NCBI RefSeq assembly: GCF_964355755.1
Contig: NC_092673.1
Coordinates: 9,927,001 to 9,991,000 of the forward strand
DNA from: Antedon mediterranea
Lineage: Eukaryota > Echinodermata > Crinoidea > Comatulida > Antedonidae
Length of the DNA stretch: 64,000 nucleotides
Direction: 5' to 3'
Shown: positions 32,530-44,070 of the stretch, piece after piece
Numbering within the stretch: the first letter of the stretch is position 1
How the letters are laid out: each line of letters starts with the position of its first letter
Position numbers and translations under genes: made by a program
Notes under the pieces: generated by a model
The model's database searches: none
What the model was told of the DNA's origin: nothing
What the model saw: the letters and a program-made list of their open reading frames with translations, nothing else

Positions 32530-34478
32530 TCAACCCGTACCCATGCCATCTCGTACCCAACTTGGCTAACTGTACCCAAATAATTGGTCAACTCGTACCC
32601 ACTTTGGCTAACCCGTACCCAAACCAACCCGTACCCATGCCAACTCGTACCTAAATATTTGGCTTACTCGTACCCAAGTATTTTGCTTACCCGTACCCAT
32701 TGTTGGCTTACTCGTACCCATTATTTGGCCTACTCGTACCTAATTTGAATAATTACTTGTAATGATTTGATCGGCGCAAAACTAGTGGTATGTTTTTGCC
32801 GTATGAATATTTTTATATATAAATTGTTTTTTTATTTTACAGGTCTCGGTGAAATGTGTGCTAATAAAAATGACCATTGATTTGATTGTAAACTTCGTTT
32901 AATTAGGCATATATTTAATAGTATTATAGTTTTATAAACGTATGTTTGATGTGTCTTTTTTATTTACGTAAGATAAATGAAATCATATTGGGGATCATAT
33001 ACACGTACTGTAAGGCCTGCAGGGCTATGGGGTAGAATTACTCGTAGATTTTGTGTTACGTGTTTTTGCTGACCGGGATTAACCTTTTATTATAAAAAAA
33101 CACGCAGATTTTCTTCTATAACAACTACGTGTTTTTGCTGACTGGGGATTCCTCTTTTATATTAAAAAAAACGCATTTGTAGTGTGTCAAAAAATAGACA
33201 ACGCAATGTGGCGTATGATCGTTTTCTATTATTTTTTTCCTTAAATAATTCAGTAAAATGATCTGTTTGTTTACGGCAATTAAACATTTTTTGGTAGATG
33301 TTTCCTCGATAACAGTTAAATGTTTTTTCTGACGAGGGATTCCCTTTTTTTTAAAAATACGCATTCTATAATGTGTCAAATATTAGACAAATGAATGACC
33401 TACGGTCGTTTTTCCATGACAACGGATGTTGTCTTATTTACTAAAATAATATAAACGTTCCGAAGGCCTACCTACACGTGTCTGAGTATACTTAGGCCTA
33501 CGTATCTGTCAGCGATAAGATGATTTTTTTAAGTTTTAGTAGTATGTATTTCGGTTTTTTAGTCATAATAATACAGTAATAATCATTATAAAATAGAAAC
33601 GTAATAACAGCAAATGTCGTCGTTTGTAATTAAATGTTAAATTATTGGAGGTTACCTTTTATTATTATTCTCACATCTGTCATTGTATACTAGGGGATTT
33701 GTTTTATAAACGGCATAGGCCTAATCTACTCAGAATTATTATTCTAATGCTCACTTAGCAGCAAAAATAAGGCTGGTATCAACTTAAATAGTTTCGTGAT
33801 TTTAAAATACGAGTGACTACTTAAAAATGTATTAAATATTTTTGAAATGTTGAAACAGTTTAATATTTTCCAAAACTTGCAAAACAAAACAAAAACCATT
33901 TTTAAAACGATTTTCAAAAAGCACATTACTTCATTACATTCATTACTTCATTATCTGTAAAATAAAATTAATATACAAATTATGTATAAAAGATATTCAT
34001 GTTTACTTTTAATAATTCAAGTTTTCATCATCACAGACTAGTGGGTATTTCAACTTCCGTGTACTACTATTCATAGTAAATAATACTATAATAACTATTC
34101 ATAAATGAAAAAAAAATAGAATGCAGCACAGCCGACCACTGACATCTTCCATGTAAAACAGCGCCCTTAAGTATTAACTTGACCAAATACGACATACCCA
34201 AATACGATGAAAGCTGAGCTTTTTTCGTACGAGTCTGTACATATTATTGTACTTTTTAGGTCAATAGTTTTTGCCATTATAATATCGAATATATGATTGG
34301 TATCTAAAAGTGTAATAAAATTGGGTTTAAATGTAATATAAATATACTTTAAATAGCATTATACTTGGGTACGGGCCAGCCAATGATGGGTACGTCTTAG
34401 CCAATGATGGGTACTGAGCCAAAATTTTGGGTCGAGTAAGCCAAAATGTGTGTACGAGTTGGCATGGGTACGGGTTGA
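32530..34478. mobile_element. Foldback-type element with minisatellite termini
   Basis: The left end (32530-32745) is a degenerate array of about 23-bp units built on CTCGTACCCAA...TTGGCT. The right end (34365-34478) is the inverted array (GGGTACGGG...AGCCAA). The outermost unit, TCAACCCGTACCCATGCCA, is the same on both ends. Inverted arrays as termini are the hallmark of foldback elements. The interior has three loose copies of CGTGTTTTTGCTGAC-GGGATT followed by TTTTATA...AAAAAACGCA (about 33058, 33127, 33320). No coding sequence is evident. Confidence 0.65.
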
Positions 34479-34860
34479 CCTGTATTCCTATCTAGTACTG
34501 ACTAGACCTGGCCCTAGCTAGGCTTATATTATAGCCCTAGCCTAGTTAGCTAAGCCTATAACTATAAGCCAAAAACGTCTAGTTTGCGATATATAACCAT
34601 GGAGTCCATGATATAGGCGGATGTGTGGAGGTAAACATTTTATTTTTTACCTCCGTGTCATTCATCTAAAATAAAATTCTACTTACTGACAAATTAACGG
34701 CAGAGCCTTTTACATCATAGGATCAGGGAAATCCCAGTACTTTCTTCTGTTCGTTGCACATACTTGTTTAGGTAGTGAAAATAACAGATCGGATCTCCTC
34801 TGTTTGGATGCTCATTAACATATCATGCATATTTATGAGTTGTTAGCTAACCATTGATAT
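34479..34860. other. AGGCCTA-type filler
   Basis: Contains CCTAGCTAGGC motifs near 34500-34560 and a short inverted pair GGAGGTAAA / TTTACCTCC near 34628-34655. No gene or clear element end was seen. Confidence 0.35.
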
Positions 34861-34869
34861 TTAGGAATT

Positions 34870-35049
34870 TCTGAGCTGTTGAGTTCGAAAAAATGGTAAA
34901 CTTATTTTGATTTTTTATAAGCGAAATAAATATTTTTTCTGATTTTTTTTTCGGCGAAAGTGAATAACTTTATTATAACTACAAAATGGTCTATTCAAAA
35001 TTTGATTTTGTTCATCTTTATTTTTCATGTTTTGGGGGACAATACAACT
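34870..35049 (+). repeat. Right-end fragment of the TTAA-flanked MITE family
   Basis: The stretch AAGTGAATAACTTTATTATAACTACAAAATGG... ends GGGGGACAATACAACT followed by TTAA (35050-35053). It matches the right half of the complete copy at 61712-62057. The left end was not found. Confidence 0.6.
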
Positions 35050-35053
35050 TTAA

Positions 35054-35139
35054 CATAAGATTGTATAACTTTGTCAGAAGATTGAACTCTATCTGTAGAT
35101 GTGCAAGAAACTTTGTTATATGACTTTAGAGTCGCGCAG
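35054..35139 (+). repeat. 5' fragment of a Helentron-like element
   Basis: CATAAGATTGTATAACTTTG through GTCGCGCAGC closely follows 17800-17890 of Helentron-like element 4. It stops where LINE-C begins. Together with 38390-39170 it may be part of one dismembered copy. Confidence 0.6.
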
Positions 35140-37730
35140 CTAACTAAAGATTTGTATAAAATAACTAATGCCTTTTTATCATTAATATGTCTGCAATGTC
35201 TCCAAAGAAAACCCAAAAGTCTATTGCATTTAGAGACTATAAAATCATTTGTTTTCCAAAGGTTAACGAACTATCTAAAAAAACACCAAGGTCTTTGTGA
35301 ACAGAGACTCTTTTAAGTAAGATATTATTGATATAAAAGTCAAAATAGATAAGTTTTTTCTTAAGAGTAAAAGACAGTGATTTGCATTAATAGAGGCATT
35401 GACTGACATATTTCAAGTGAATGAGTCTGTCAACGTCTTCTTGTAACAACAACATATCATTTTAAGTGTGTATAGACGTAAATAATTTAATATCAAAAAA
35501 TTTAATATTAAATTATTTACGTCGATACACACTTAAAATCGTCAGCAAACATAAGAACATTAGAATGATGAGGAACAAAGGAAAAATCATTAATAAACAT
35601 AAAAAAAGAGGCCGCAAAATAGACCCTGAGGTACGCCAGATAAAACTGGAAGCATTCAGACGCGTTACCATCAAAAGTGACTCTCTGAAACCTGTCCGAA
35701 AATAACTTGTAAAAAATTTAATTAAATCGTGATTTAGACCAAATTGTTGAAGTTTAAACAAGAGCAACCTATGGGAGAACCTGTCAAAGGCTTAGCCATA
35801 TCTGTATATAAAACTTCGCATTGACCTTTTGCATTTATTGCATCATACGCATGTCTGGGTTCCAGACAGAGTTTTGTCTTAATATTTGTAAAAAGATAAA
35901 TATTTTGGCACATATGGCGTTTCATACGTATACTACTTGATTTTGGATACTCCGTCTGGGGAAACATGTACAAGTCACGTGATTTGACACCAAGAATTCT
36001 TGGTGCATACGATTATCCAGTTGACTAGTTTCAGCCACTGCCATGTTTTAATATTCATATTTCAGAATTTTAAAGACTTAACAACTAAGATGATGCGCAT
36101 GCGCTTGTTACGTTCAGACAATGTGTACTTGGGTACATTGATGAACGTTTCTGAAGGCTAGAAATTATTTATATCCCTAGTAGTCTGCTAAACATTTGAT
36201 GGGATTTTTCCCAAGAACATGAAAACTAGTCTTGATATGATAGACTAGCTTCTCCGCAAATCAAACATTGAATGGATCATTTATTATGCGGAGATAATTT
36301 GATTTAATTCTCACCCAGCCCAGACCCTGTGGTAGTGTGTCTGTTGTGTGCCGATGGTGGTATGTACCTTATTGGCGTTTTATTTAGCAGGTCATACGTA
36401 CGAGTTGAGTAGGCCTACGATCGTACATTCAGCACTGTACGTACTCAATTTTTTTTTCATTTTGAAACAAAATGATCATTGGTTGATTCGAAATCCATAT
36501 TTACTTACCGCCTGCCCCATATAGCCAAATACGGTATGATAACCTACGTCATTCTTATCGGATGTTTGCGATTTCTATACGTGTTTCACAAGTATTGTAT
36601 TGTATTTTCAGACAAAAATCGAAATAAAAACAAATAAATAAAAAAAAGACAATGAATACAGACAAGTCTATACCTTATGAGAATCAATTTCATTAATGTG
36701 CTCCTGATTAAACTCAAGTTTAGATAAGCAATCCATGGGATATTCAGGAAGATTAGGAATATCCAAATCGTTGTTAACAGGGCTAAACACAGAATAAAAA
36801 AGTTTGGTTTATCTTTTACAGTGTAAGCTGACTGATATTTAAAATGTAGTTCCGAAGGGATATTATTATTATTTTTTCTTAAGGATTTTATCCATGACCA
36901 AAAATGTTTCGTAACTTAAATTACAACATAATGAATTAACATAGGTATGATACTTAAATCTACAAAGTCGTTTAAAATTTGACCTAGCAAATCGAAAATT
37001 TTCAATATTTAACCTAATATTACTATTTACGTTTCTTTTCTCTAAAATATGATTCTTTAGATTTCAATGCAGTGTAAAGCTCATTATCAAACCACGTTGG
37101 GAGTTTTCTCTTAGGTCTAAAAACAGGGACGAGATCTTTGACAGTAGCAAAAATAAAATCATAAAATAAATTAACAGCCTCATCTATGTCAACAGCAAGA
37201 TCAAGTAAATGCCAAGGAATATGAGAAAGTGTTTGTATAAAATCTAATTTGTTAAGTTTTTCAAAATTAGATAACAATCGATCGTCATTATTGATAAGGT
37301 GTTTGTTAAATTCTATAGGATATTTAAAATTGATCGCACAGTGATCAGAAGAGAACATATCTTCACCGGATGAAACTTCATGGCATATTGTATTGCACAA
37401 AACGAGATTAAGAGTGTGATCGGCACATGTCGGAAAATATACAAATTGATTAAAATTATTGCCCTGTAAAATATTATCTATAAAAATTTTGCCATTAGAG
37501 TTGTCGGGAGCTTCACATTCTACAATATTGCACTTATAACTATTCAAACGCCATTTTATCTCAGGTAGATTAAAATCTCCTAATAACATAACATCATGAT
37601 TGAAGCCATGAAATTCATATTGCACATTATTTATAGACTCGCAGAGACGATCAATTTGAGATTTAGGTGCCAATGGTGGGCGATAATATATACTAATAAT
37701 TAAAGATATATTATCCCTTTGACTAATTCC
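35140..37730 (-). pseudogene. LINE-C (endonuclease and reverse transcriptase), antisense
   Basis: Read from 37730 downward this is a non-LTR element. The APE-type endonuclease lies at 37023-37730, with IYYRPP, VMLLGDFNLPEIKW near 37590 and SSDHCAINF near 37340. A WFDNELYTALKSKE block near 37080 is the usual linker to reverse transcriptase. The reverse transcriptase N-terminus (NLPEYPMDCLSKLEF) lies near 36700-36770. The core with LYTDMAK near 35800 and a FADDFK-type active site near 35530 follows after a gap. The C-terminal part (KRVSVHKDLGVFLDSSLTF and ALVILYKSLV) lies at 35130-35345. Frameshifts and the gap at about 35890-36630 show decay. A homologous C-terminal piece lies at 39985-40260. 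Confidence 0.78.
35890..36630. other. Unidentified sequence within LINE-C
   Basis: LINE-C similarity is interrupted here. A short perfect palindrome, CACCAAGAATTCTTGGTG, lies near 35979. I see no terminal repeats, gene or known element. It could be an insertion or badly decayed LINE sequence. Confidence 0.35.
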
Positions 37731-37789
37731 AAAAAAAAAAAAAAAAACTGATTTCGAAAAAAAGTTGATCATTTTGAAGTATCATCAAA

Positions 37790-38230
37790 AATTAGTCGAA
37801 AAAAAAATCATTTAACTGAAATACAGACATTTTTTTGTTCAAAAAATTACTTTGATTTCCAGTCAAAGTTTTCGATCAAAACATATCTCATAATGCAACG
37901 CGCTTGTTTGGCTACTCTATATGCATAAATCATAAACTTTTTCACGATCTATGTGAAAACAGCTTCTCAACCGTGACGAGTTGTAAACAATCCTAATTAG
38001 CATCATGCATAATGCATACTCGTGGTTGGAAATCTTTGTTTACTTTTGCTCACGACGATTTGCTAGACGAAATGTAATCAAATTAATTTACCTGTTAATT
38101 ACGTAAACTTGTTGTTTTTGGCTCGAATTTTCGACTTAAAGTGAATAACTTTAATATTACTTTGATATGGCTAATTTAAATTTAAAATATTTTGACCTTC
38201 ATTTTTTGTGTTTCAAGGGACAATACATCT
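37790..38230 (+). repeat. Second right-end fragment of the TTAA MITE family
   Basis: AAAGTGAATAACTTTAATATTACTTTG... ends AAGGGACAATACATCT followed by TTAA at 38231-38234. It corresponds to 34930-35053 and 61950-62061. The left limit is unclear. Confidence 0.5.
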
Positions 38231-38389
38231 TTAAACATTTTTTTCTAGACAGTTGAATTTTGACCCACATTAGTTCTTGACTTTCATCTTCAAACTTGAT
38301 GAGACGACACGACCTGTATTTGTTTTTAATTAAGAGTAAAACTCTTATATTATACCTTTTTGCTCAAATCATTATCTTCCGAAAATGTA

Positions 38390-39170
38390 AATCTTCATGT
38401 TTGGGTCATCATACCAACAAATTTGAATATATGTGGGTCCAATAATTTTACCTATGCTACACTGTACTGTACATATAATAGATATACAGTATATACTGTA
38501 TGTATTCTTTACGACAGACATATAATAGGCACAACTTAGCCCTTTTAATGCATTAGGTCATAGGGTGGCATACTATACATCAACAATTTGGGATCATATT
38601 TTAACGTACATGCATCATTTTTTTAAATTTAAATGTCAGTAAATTTTTTTAAATGATTTTTATTTATTTTTTTTATTTTTTTATTTATAGAGGGTAACCC
38701 TTCCAGCTGAACCTGCAGGCCAGCTGATATTCAGGGGCCCTCTTGAAAATGACAAAATATATAAAACTATACTTAACTAATACGAATCTACTATATACAT
38801 TTAAATTTAAAACTATTATATAAAAAAATAATTATATAATAAAAATTCAATTAAACAATTACGATAAAATGTGTTTTTTAAAATTAAATTTAAACAAGTT
38901 AATATTGGTACATTCTTTCAAAACAGAAGGTAATACATTATATAAAATACAAGCAGAATAAATAAAAGAGCGCCGAAAACATTCCAATTTAACTTTGGGT
39001 ACCAGTAAGTCTCCCCTGGAAGCAGCCCTAGTCCTCATAGAGTGTATCGGAACAGTGGAAAATCGTTGGGTGATGTATCGAGGGGCAATATTGTTCATGG
39101 CTTTAAAAGCTAGGCAGCCTACCTGGTACTGGTACCACCTATAATTTGTCAAAGTGACAAATTAAATTCT
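38390..39170 (+). mobile_element. Helentron-like tail split by LINE-D
   Basis: 38390-38630 follows the 3' body of element 4 (CTATGCTACACTGTA, ATAGGCACAACTTAGC, TCATAGGGTGGCATA). The expected 3' end is displaced. A hairpin AATTTGTCAAAGTGACAAATT shape with AATTCTAG lies at about 39136-39172, after an inserted LINE 3' end. The hairpin arms differ from the main family (ATTTGTC instead of ACTCGTC), but both stem sides have changed together, so the stem is preserved. Confidence 0.6.
38640..39135 (-). pseudogene. LINE-D 3' end, antisense
   Basis: The coding remnant (minus strand from about 39135 to 38859) has YQVGCLAFKAMNNIAPRYI and RTRAASRGDLLVPK, then FRRSFIYSACILYNVLPS. This is the C-terminal domain of a CR1/L2-type reverse transcriptase. 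The 3' UTR ends with CTCTATAAATAAA repeats near 38650-38690. A 5'-truncated insertion of this kind is normal for target-primed reverse transcription. Confidence 0.7.
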
Positions 39171-39229
39171 AGTTTGATTTAATATTGAATTGTTGTTTAT
39201 TAATAAAGTAATTTTTTGGTTCTTTAAAG

Positions 39230-39370
39230 GTAAGAAACATCAGTTTGAGGTCAGTCACTCAATAGAAGAAAACGTACTCAGTTTGGATGGAATCAATGTT
39301 AGCATGCAGTGTTGTATTGACAATTTAGAGAAAGATTTGATGGAAAAAATAAAAATAACAACATCCAAAG
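39230..39370 (+). CDS. MRRF: Candidate MRRF exon 2 (ribosome-recycling factor domain start)
   Basis: A 141-base phase 1-1 exon between TTTAAAG and GTATAG. It encodes KKHQFEVSHSIEENV, then LSLDGINVSMQCCIDNLEKD and LMEKIKITTSK. The spacing of Leu, Asp, Asn, Met, Ile, Leu and the ITTS-G ending matches the first helix of mitochondrial RRF (consensus I-N-L-E-x-V-N-x-x-M-x-x-x-I-x-x-L, ending in I-R-T-S-P-G). In the ribosome this helix belongs to the three-helix bundle of domain I. It joins in frame to 12432, producing FAKK-GKK. It lies between a Helentron-like end and unannotated intron, and is not part of any repeat seen here. The rest of the domain was not found downstream. The match is from memory of the family and would need a search. 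Confidence 0.65.
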
Positions 39371-39984
39371 GTATAGTATTAGAAGTTAGAAGCCATTATT
39401 TATTTCTTTCAAATAGAATAATAGGGAATTATTTTGGATGCATTTTATGCATCATGTTTTCGTCCTGATTTGTCAATGTAAAATCATTTATCAAGTGATC
39501 AGAAGGTTGAAATCATCACTTTGATATTTAAAAATCGGCAGTTATTTTTGGATGTTTTTGGTCGAACACACCTAATGGAACATGACATTAAAGTGGAGCT
39601 TTGGGTTGTATAGGACACACTGGCTGCTGCCATTTCCAACTTCACAGGCCCATTTTCACAGCGCCCTCTCCAAAATATTAATGATTATAGATGGCGTGGT
39701 CTCTGATACATGATTATATTTATAATAATGCAAAATTTAGTAAAATTCAGTCTTCTCTATGATGATCAACTACACAAATAAATTTTTTTATTTGAAAACA
39801 CTTCAATAAAATATAGACCTAATAAAGACATAATAACAAATCAAATATTATTTAAACAAAAAATGATATAAAATCTACATATTTGTATCTTTAGCACAAA
39901 AACAATTTTGGAGTACCATTCCTACGTTTTTATAGCTTTTTAATGTCCTGCCATGTCAAACTATCCCAACTCCTTTATCCTTGA
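39371..39984. other. Presumed intron 2 start, no feature
   Basis: Begins GTATAGTATT after the exon. No repeat ends, coding segment or tandem array was recognised. Confidence 0.4.
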
Positions 39985-40260
39985 CTTCAATATTAATAAT
40001 ATTTTACTTGGAAAGAGTCTGTTCACAAAGACCTTGGTATTTTTTTGATAATTTGTTACATTTTTGTAAACATATTGATTTTATAAATGCAATAAACTTC
40101 TTGGTTTCCTTAGGAGACATTGCAGACATAGTAATGATAAAAAGGGCTTTAGTTATTTTATAGATAGGATAGGATAGGCGCAAGTTATTTGATAATTTAG
40201 AGCCTGTCTGTAAAATCAAAGATTTAGTGGCAGATGTAAAAAAATGGATTTCTCTCAAAT
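39985..40260 (+). pseudogene. LINE-C-type reverse transcriptase C-terminus, sense fragment
   Basis: In shifting + strand frames it reads LGKSLFTKTLVFF, then FLRRHCRHSNDKK and VADVKKWISL. This parallels the minus-strand 35130-35345 segment (KRVSVHKDLG, FGDIADILMIKR). It is a short 5'-truncated copy of the same LINE family, with several frame changes. Confidence 0.6.
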
Positions 40261-40820
40261 TTTATAATAAATAGACACTTTAATAAAAAGCATATCTACA
40301 ACATTCATTTAATTTTTGGCCTTCGTTGCCATGACAATGATAAATTATTCAAATGTTGATGTTTTTGCCATTTTTCACAGATTTTCTATAGTGAAAAAGT
40401 ACAAACTTGTATACTTATTTTAACTAAATAAACATACAGTTATTGTATAGCAGTGTAAACAACTAAGTATTGAGTTCCATTTAATGTAGAAAAAAAAAAT
40501 TTACAAATGGATTTTGTTGATACCATTATTTTAAAAAGGGATGTTTTTTAAAAATATTTTTTTTATAAAAGTATACCTCATAAACGTACCTATAACTTCC
40601 AAAGTGGTGTTTTTATATCAATGAGGTTTTGTAAATTTATAGTCAATAGGTTTTTCAACAATAATCACGAAAAAATAACTTGGGTAAACTACGTACATAG
40701 GTTTTGTGTTGCCTGGAAAATACAGAAAATACAAACAAAATATCAACAAACAAAACACATGAAACAAAATTACGAATAGTTTAGATAAAATACGAGAATT
40801 TGTTGCCAGGTTAATTTCAA
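40261..40820. other. AT-rich sequence without features
   Basis: No gene, repeat termini or splice signals were recognised before the Helentron-like end at 40821. Confidence 0.35.
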
Positions 40821-42168
40821 CTAGACATGAAACTCGTCACTTTGACGAGTTAGTTATCCGCACGATAAACGCCACGTGCACTTCATACGTTGGAATGTTG
40901 CACACATAAAAAGATTATGGCATTATGACCTGAACTGAAGAATATAATATGTTGTTAGTTAGTGCTAAATTCTGTCTATTTTGTGTCATATAGTATACAG
41001 TTATATAGTACACAGTATAATCTGTATACATATTACATACAGTGTAGAATAGGCAAAATGCGGGACCCGCCATTTATTCCAATTGTTAACATGGTGACGG
41101 TATAAAAATGAAACAGAAAGATTGCAATTTGGAAAGAAATTATCTCAGCAATAACATATTAACGTGTAGAAGAAATTTGAACACATGAAATATGGATGCG
41201 CGTTCTTTTAAATGTAATGAACTATAACGCAAAAGATGAAAATACGACTTTTTTTAGTCAACTGGCCATATGATGACGTCACAACATCCGATTGGCCAAA
41301 TGTTTACATGATTTCATATCTATAATCCAATAGCTTCCAGAAAACGTTTTAATCTTTATTATCAAATTTTATTCTTACAAGCTATAATAACAGATTAAAA
41401 TTTACTGTAAAGATGAAATTAATGACCCACGTAATTAAATTTTTTTGGCATGATGACGTCATAACAATTAAAATATTTTTAACTCATGCGAAAGATAGTT
41501 GATTGATTTAGACATATTAAAATCTCGGAGAAAATGGAATACAGATAAGCGTGATGCTCTCCATTGAATATGATGAGCAATAACGAAAGAGACAAAAATT
41601 CTATATTTTTATTTGGTTGGCAATACGATGACGTCACAATGTCCAGTTAGTCATATTAATGTATCTTATATCTACAACTTATCAACTTCCAGAATATGTA
41701 ATAAAAATAACTTTCACCGTTTAGTTTAGAAACTACAACTAATTAAAAAAAGGCATAATTTGGAAGAATTTTTGAACTTTTTCATCTAAAACGCACAAAA
41801 ATTGTCCAATTTGACGTGTTCGTATGACATGATTTTAAGTCGAAATGGTTTCAAATTTGGTAAAATTACTAGAAAAGGCTGGAAAAACATAAATCACGGC
41901 ATAAAAATACGCTATTACCAAAAAAAATTTTGCGCGATTGTGGGAATTTTTGATATGCTCAAAATGACATGAAATGCGTAGAAAGTTGATTTTTGAAATT
42001 GAAATTTTTTAAATTGATTTTTCGTATTATAAAATTTTAAATGCGCGTGCGCGCGTAACTTTGTGTGATACATGCCATTTTTAATCCACAGAAAGTTGAC
42101 TCTTGATATGAATTAAATTTTCACCAAGTCTCAATACAAAATGACTTTTGGTTTTTAATCTATGATCA
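40821..42168 (-). mobile_element. Solitary Helentron-like copy, antisense, 5'-truncated
   Basis: On the minus strand the element ends with GCGGATAACT, the hairpin ACTCGTCAAAGTGACGAGT and CATGTCTAG (40821-40824 is the complement of CTAG). The body carries the family blocks in order, including TGACGTCATCAT followed by GGCCA-type segments near 41265 and 41625. Similarity stops near 42168, at the block that in complete copies lies about 150-200 bp from the 5' end. No 5' hairpin is present. Confidence 0.8.
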
Positions 42169-42187
42169 AATTGTGTTTAGATTCAAG

Positions 42188-42224
42188 CATGGAGAAATAA
42201 GCCTAACTAACTTATTTCTCCATG
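42188..42224. repeat. 14-bp perfect palindrome
   Basis: CATGGAGAAATAAG and its complement are separated by nine bases. It lies just beyond the truncated Helentron-like copy. Function unknown. Confidence 0.7.
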
Positions 42225-43189
42225 ATTCAAGAAACACTACGGTGAATTTAATAAATATATATTATTAATTTATTACCCAACCTACCTTCATCATACAATT
42301 AAAACAAAATCATTACATAATTTTTCCCCACCTGCTTTTGAATGCAAACTATATACCAGGTGAACGTATTGTTATCCTGATGATCCTGATGATGACACTG
42401 TTCTCTAACATTTTATAAAATGTTATTGCCATAACGTTTTTAATTTAGTCCGTCTGTGTGTATTATTTTTACCCATTATATCGTATTTTTACTATGTTTA
42501 TATAATTATAATAAGTAACAAGCAAGACAATTTTGTATAGTCCTCACATCTATTTCGTATTTCATCCACCTAAATTATTACATTCTATCACGAATTGAAC
42601 AAAATCGTGGTTCAGGTTTATTTACGTATCATTTATTGTCAACAATTCTTATATACGGTACTTTCAACTTTCTTTCACCTTTCCAAGCTTTGACCTTCTT
42701 GCCAACATAATCACATAATCCTCGTCACTGATTGGCTGGTTCTTACGATCCTTGCGCTTACGCTTACGAAAGTTGACTTGAAGCGGAAGAGTATGAAATC
42801 GCATCGTAAGGCATGTTCATCCAGAAATTCACCGGTTTCCTGTCGAACCGTCGAATATCGACCTAACAGACGGAAGCTTCAGTCACCGGTTTCCTGTCAA
42901 ACACTTGTACTACGGCGATTTCTACTTGCGTTACGTCGTTTTGACATTTAGCTTTTTTCATCCGGTTTCCTGTCGATTTTCAATTTCCAATGTAAAAACG
43001 ACGCAATCGTAAGAAATTCTAATTTCTTACGTCGACTGGAAACCAGGCTTTAGGGACATGCTTCATTGCGCCATTTCAATAGTTTCTCTGTTTTAATTTA
43101 CCCGATGAACCGATAGAAATTAAGTGACAGTAAACTGATACTACTTATTGCAGTTTAACAAGACATCGTAGTACTGTGCTTGTTCCGAC
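42225..43189. other. Region upstream of LINE-E, with a thrice-repeated motif
   Basis: CCGGTTTCCTGTC occurs at about 42831, 42886 and 42962, spaced 55-76 bp apart. A palindrome CGTAAGAAATT / AATTTCTTACG lies near 43008-43031, followed by GACTGGAAACCAGG. This may be the 5' UTR and promoter of LINE-E or a separate small element. 42225-42800 shows nothing recognisable. Confidence 0.4.
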
Positions 43190-44070
43190 ATGTCAGATAC
43201 AGGAGCAGCTAACCATGAGGGACGGGAAAGCAAAGGTGAAGAGCCAGATAATCCTCATAAAAGAGAAAGAAATCAGACTGAAAAAGGAAGAGAATATATA
43301 TACACGTCGTCTCAACGAGACATGATCGTGCTTGCGGGTGATGTCGAAACTAACCCCGGTCCTGGTGGATCTACAGTAAATCTATCTTATTATAATGCTA
43401 GAAGCATTGTAAATAAAATTTCGGATCTCCAGCGTATTATCACCACTGAATCAACCAATGTAATCTGCATTACAGAAAGTTTCTTACACCCAACGATATC
43501 TAACTCTGAAATGTTTCCTACATCCTTATACACAGTATGAAGATGTGACAGAAACTGACGTGGTGGAGGAACGCTTATTGCTGTCGTTAATGACTTACAA
43601 CCTCATGACACAGCTAAGTATAATGTTGATGGTCTTGAAATATGTTGGACTGTTGTATATACTTTGAAAGGTAAATTTCTTATTGGTTGTGTATATCGTC
43701 CTCCGAATGCTAATATTACTTTCTTTGACAAACTGCAAAATAGTATGACTCAGTTTTTGACAATGTTCATTTATACAATTGTATAATTCTAACATTAATT
43801 GGAATTCTTGCGATAATTATTTAAAGAAGAAACTTTCCTCTGTTCTAGATGTATATAATAATTGTTACTAGACGCAGAAATGAACTATCTAGTGAAGGAA
43901 ACCTGATCGACCATGTCAGCAAACCTGAAACACTATCAAATCATCCATCTCAACATGTGCACCTATCTTAAGTAGCGATCACGATGGAATCCAGTTGTGC
44001 TTAGATCTCGCTTTCAAAGGGACTCGCCTGCCTCCTGGCTATTTTTTAGACTACTCTAAGATGTTCAAAA
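43190..44070 (+). pseudogene. LINE-E 5' end: 2A-like peptide and endonuclease
   Basis: The 116-codon open frame (43190-43540) starts with a short polar N-terminus rich in Glu, Lys and Arg. At residues 51-58 (43340-43363) it has DVETNPGP, a canonical 2A ribosome-skipping motif in which the final Gly-Pro bond is not formed. Downstream begins an APE-type endonuclease (LSYYNARSIVNKISDLQ, then VICITESFL). The endonuclease continues in other frames as GGGTLIAVVND near 43565 and FLIGCVYRPPN near 43677, and fades by about 44060. Known 2A-bearing non-LTR elements in marine invertebrates have the same layout. Frameshifts after 43540 and absence of reverse transcriptase show an incomplete copy. The 2A frame itself is open. 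Confidence 0.8.

Larger units (their letters stand above)
12433..39229 (+). other. Inferred 26.8-kb MRRF intron 1
   Basis: The interval starts with GTGAGG and ends with TTTAAAG, both phase 1. It is almost entirely mobile elements: inverted arms, the Helentron-like nest, a gypsy element, Harbinger-like and foldback elements, and LINE fragments. If the two exons are correctly paired, all of these are intronic and transcribed through. Confidence 0.55.
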
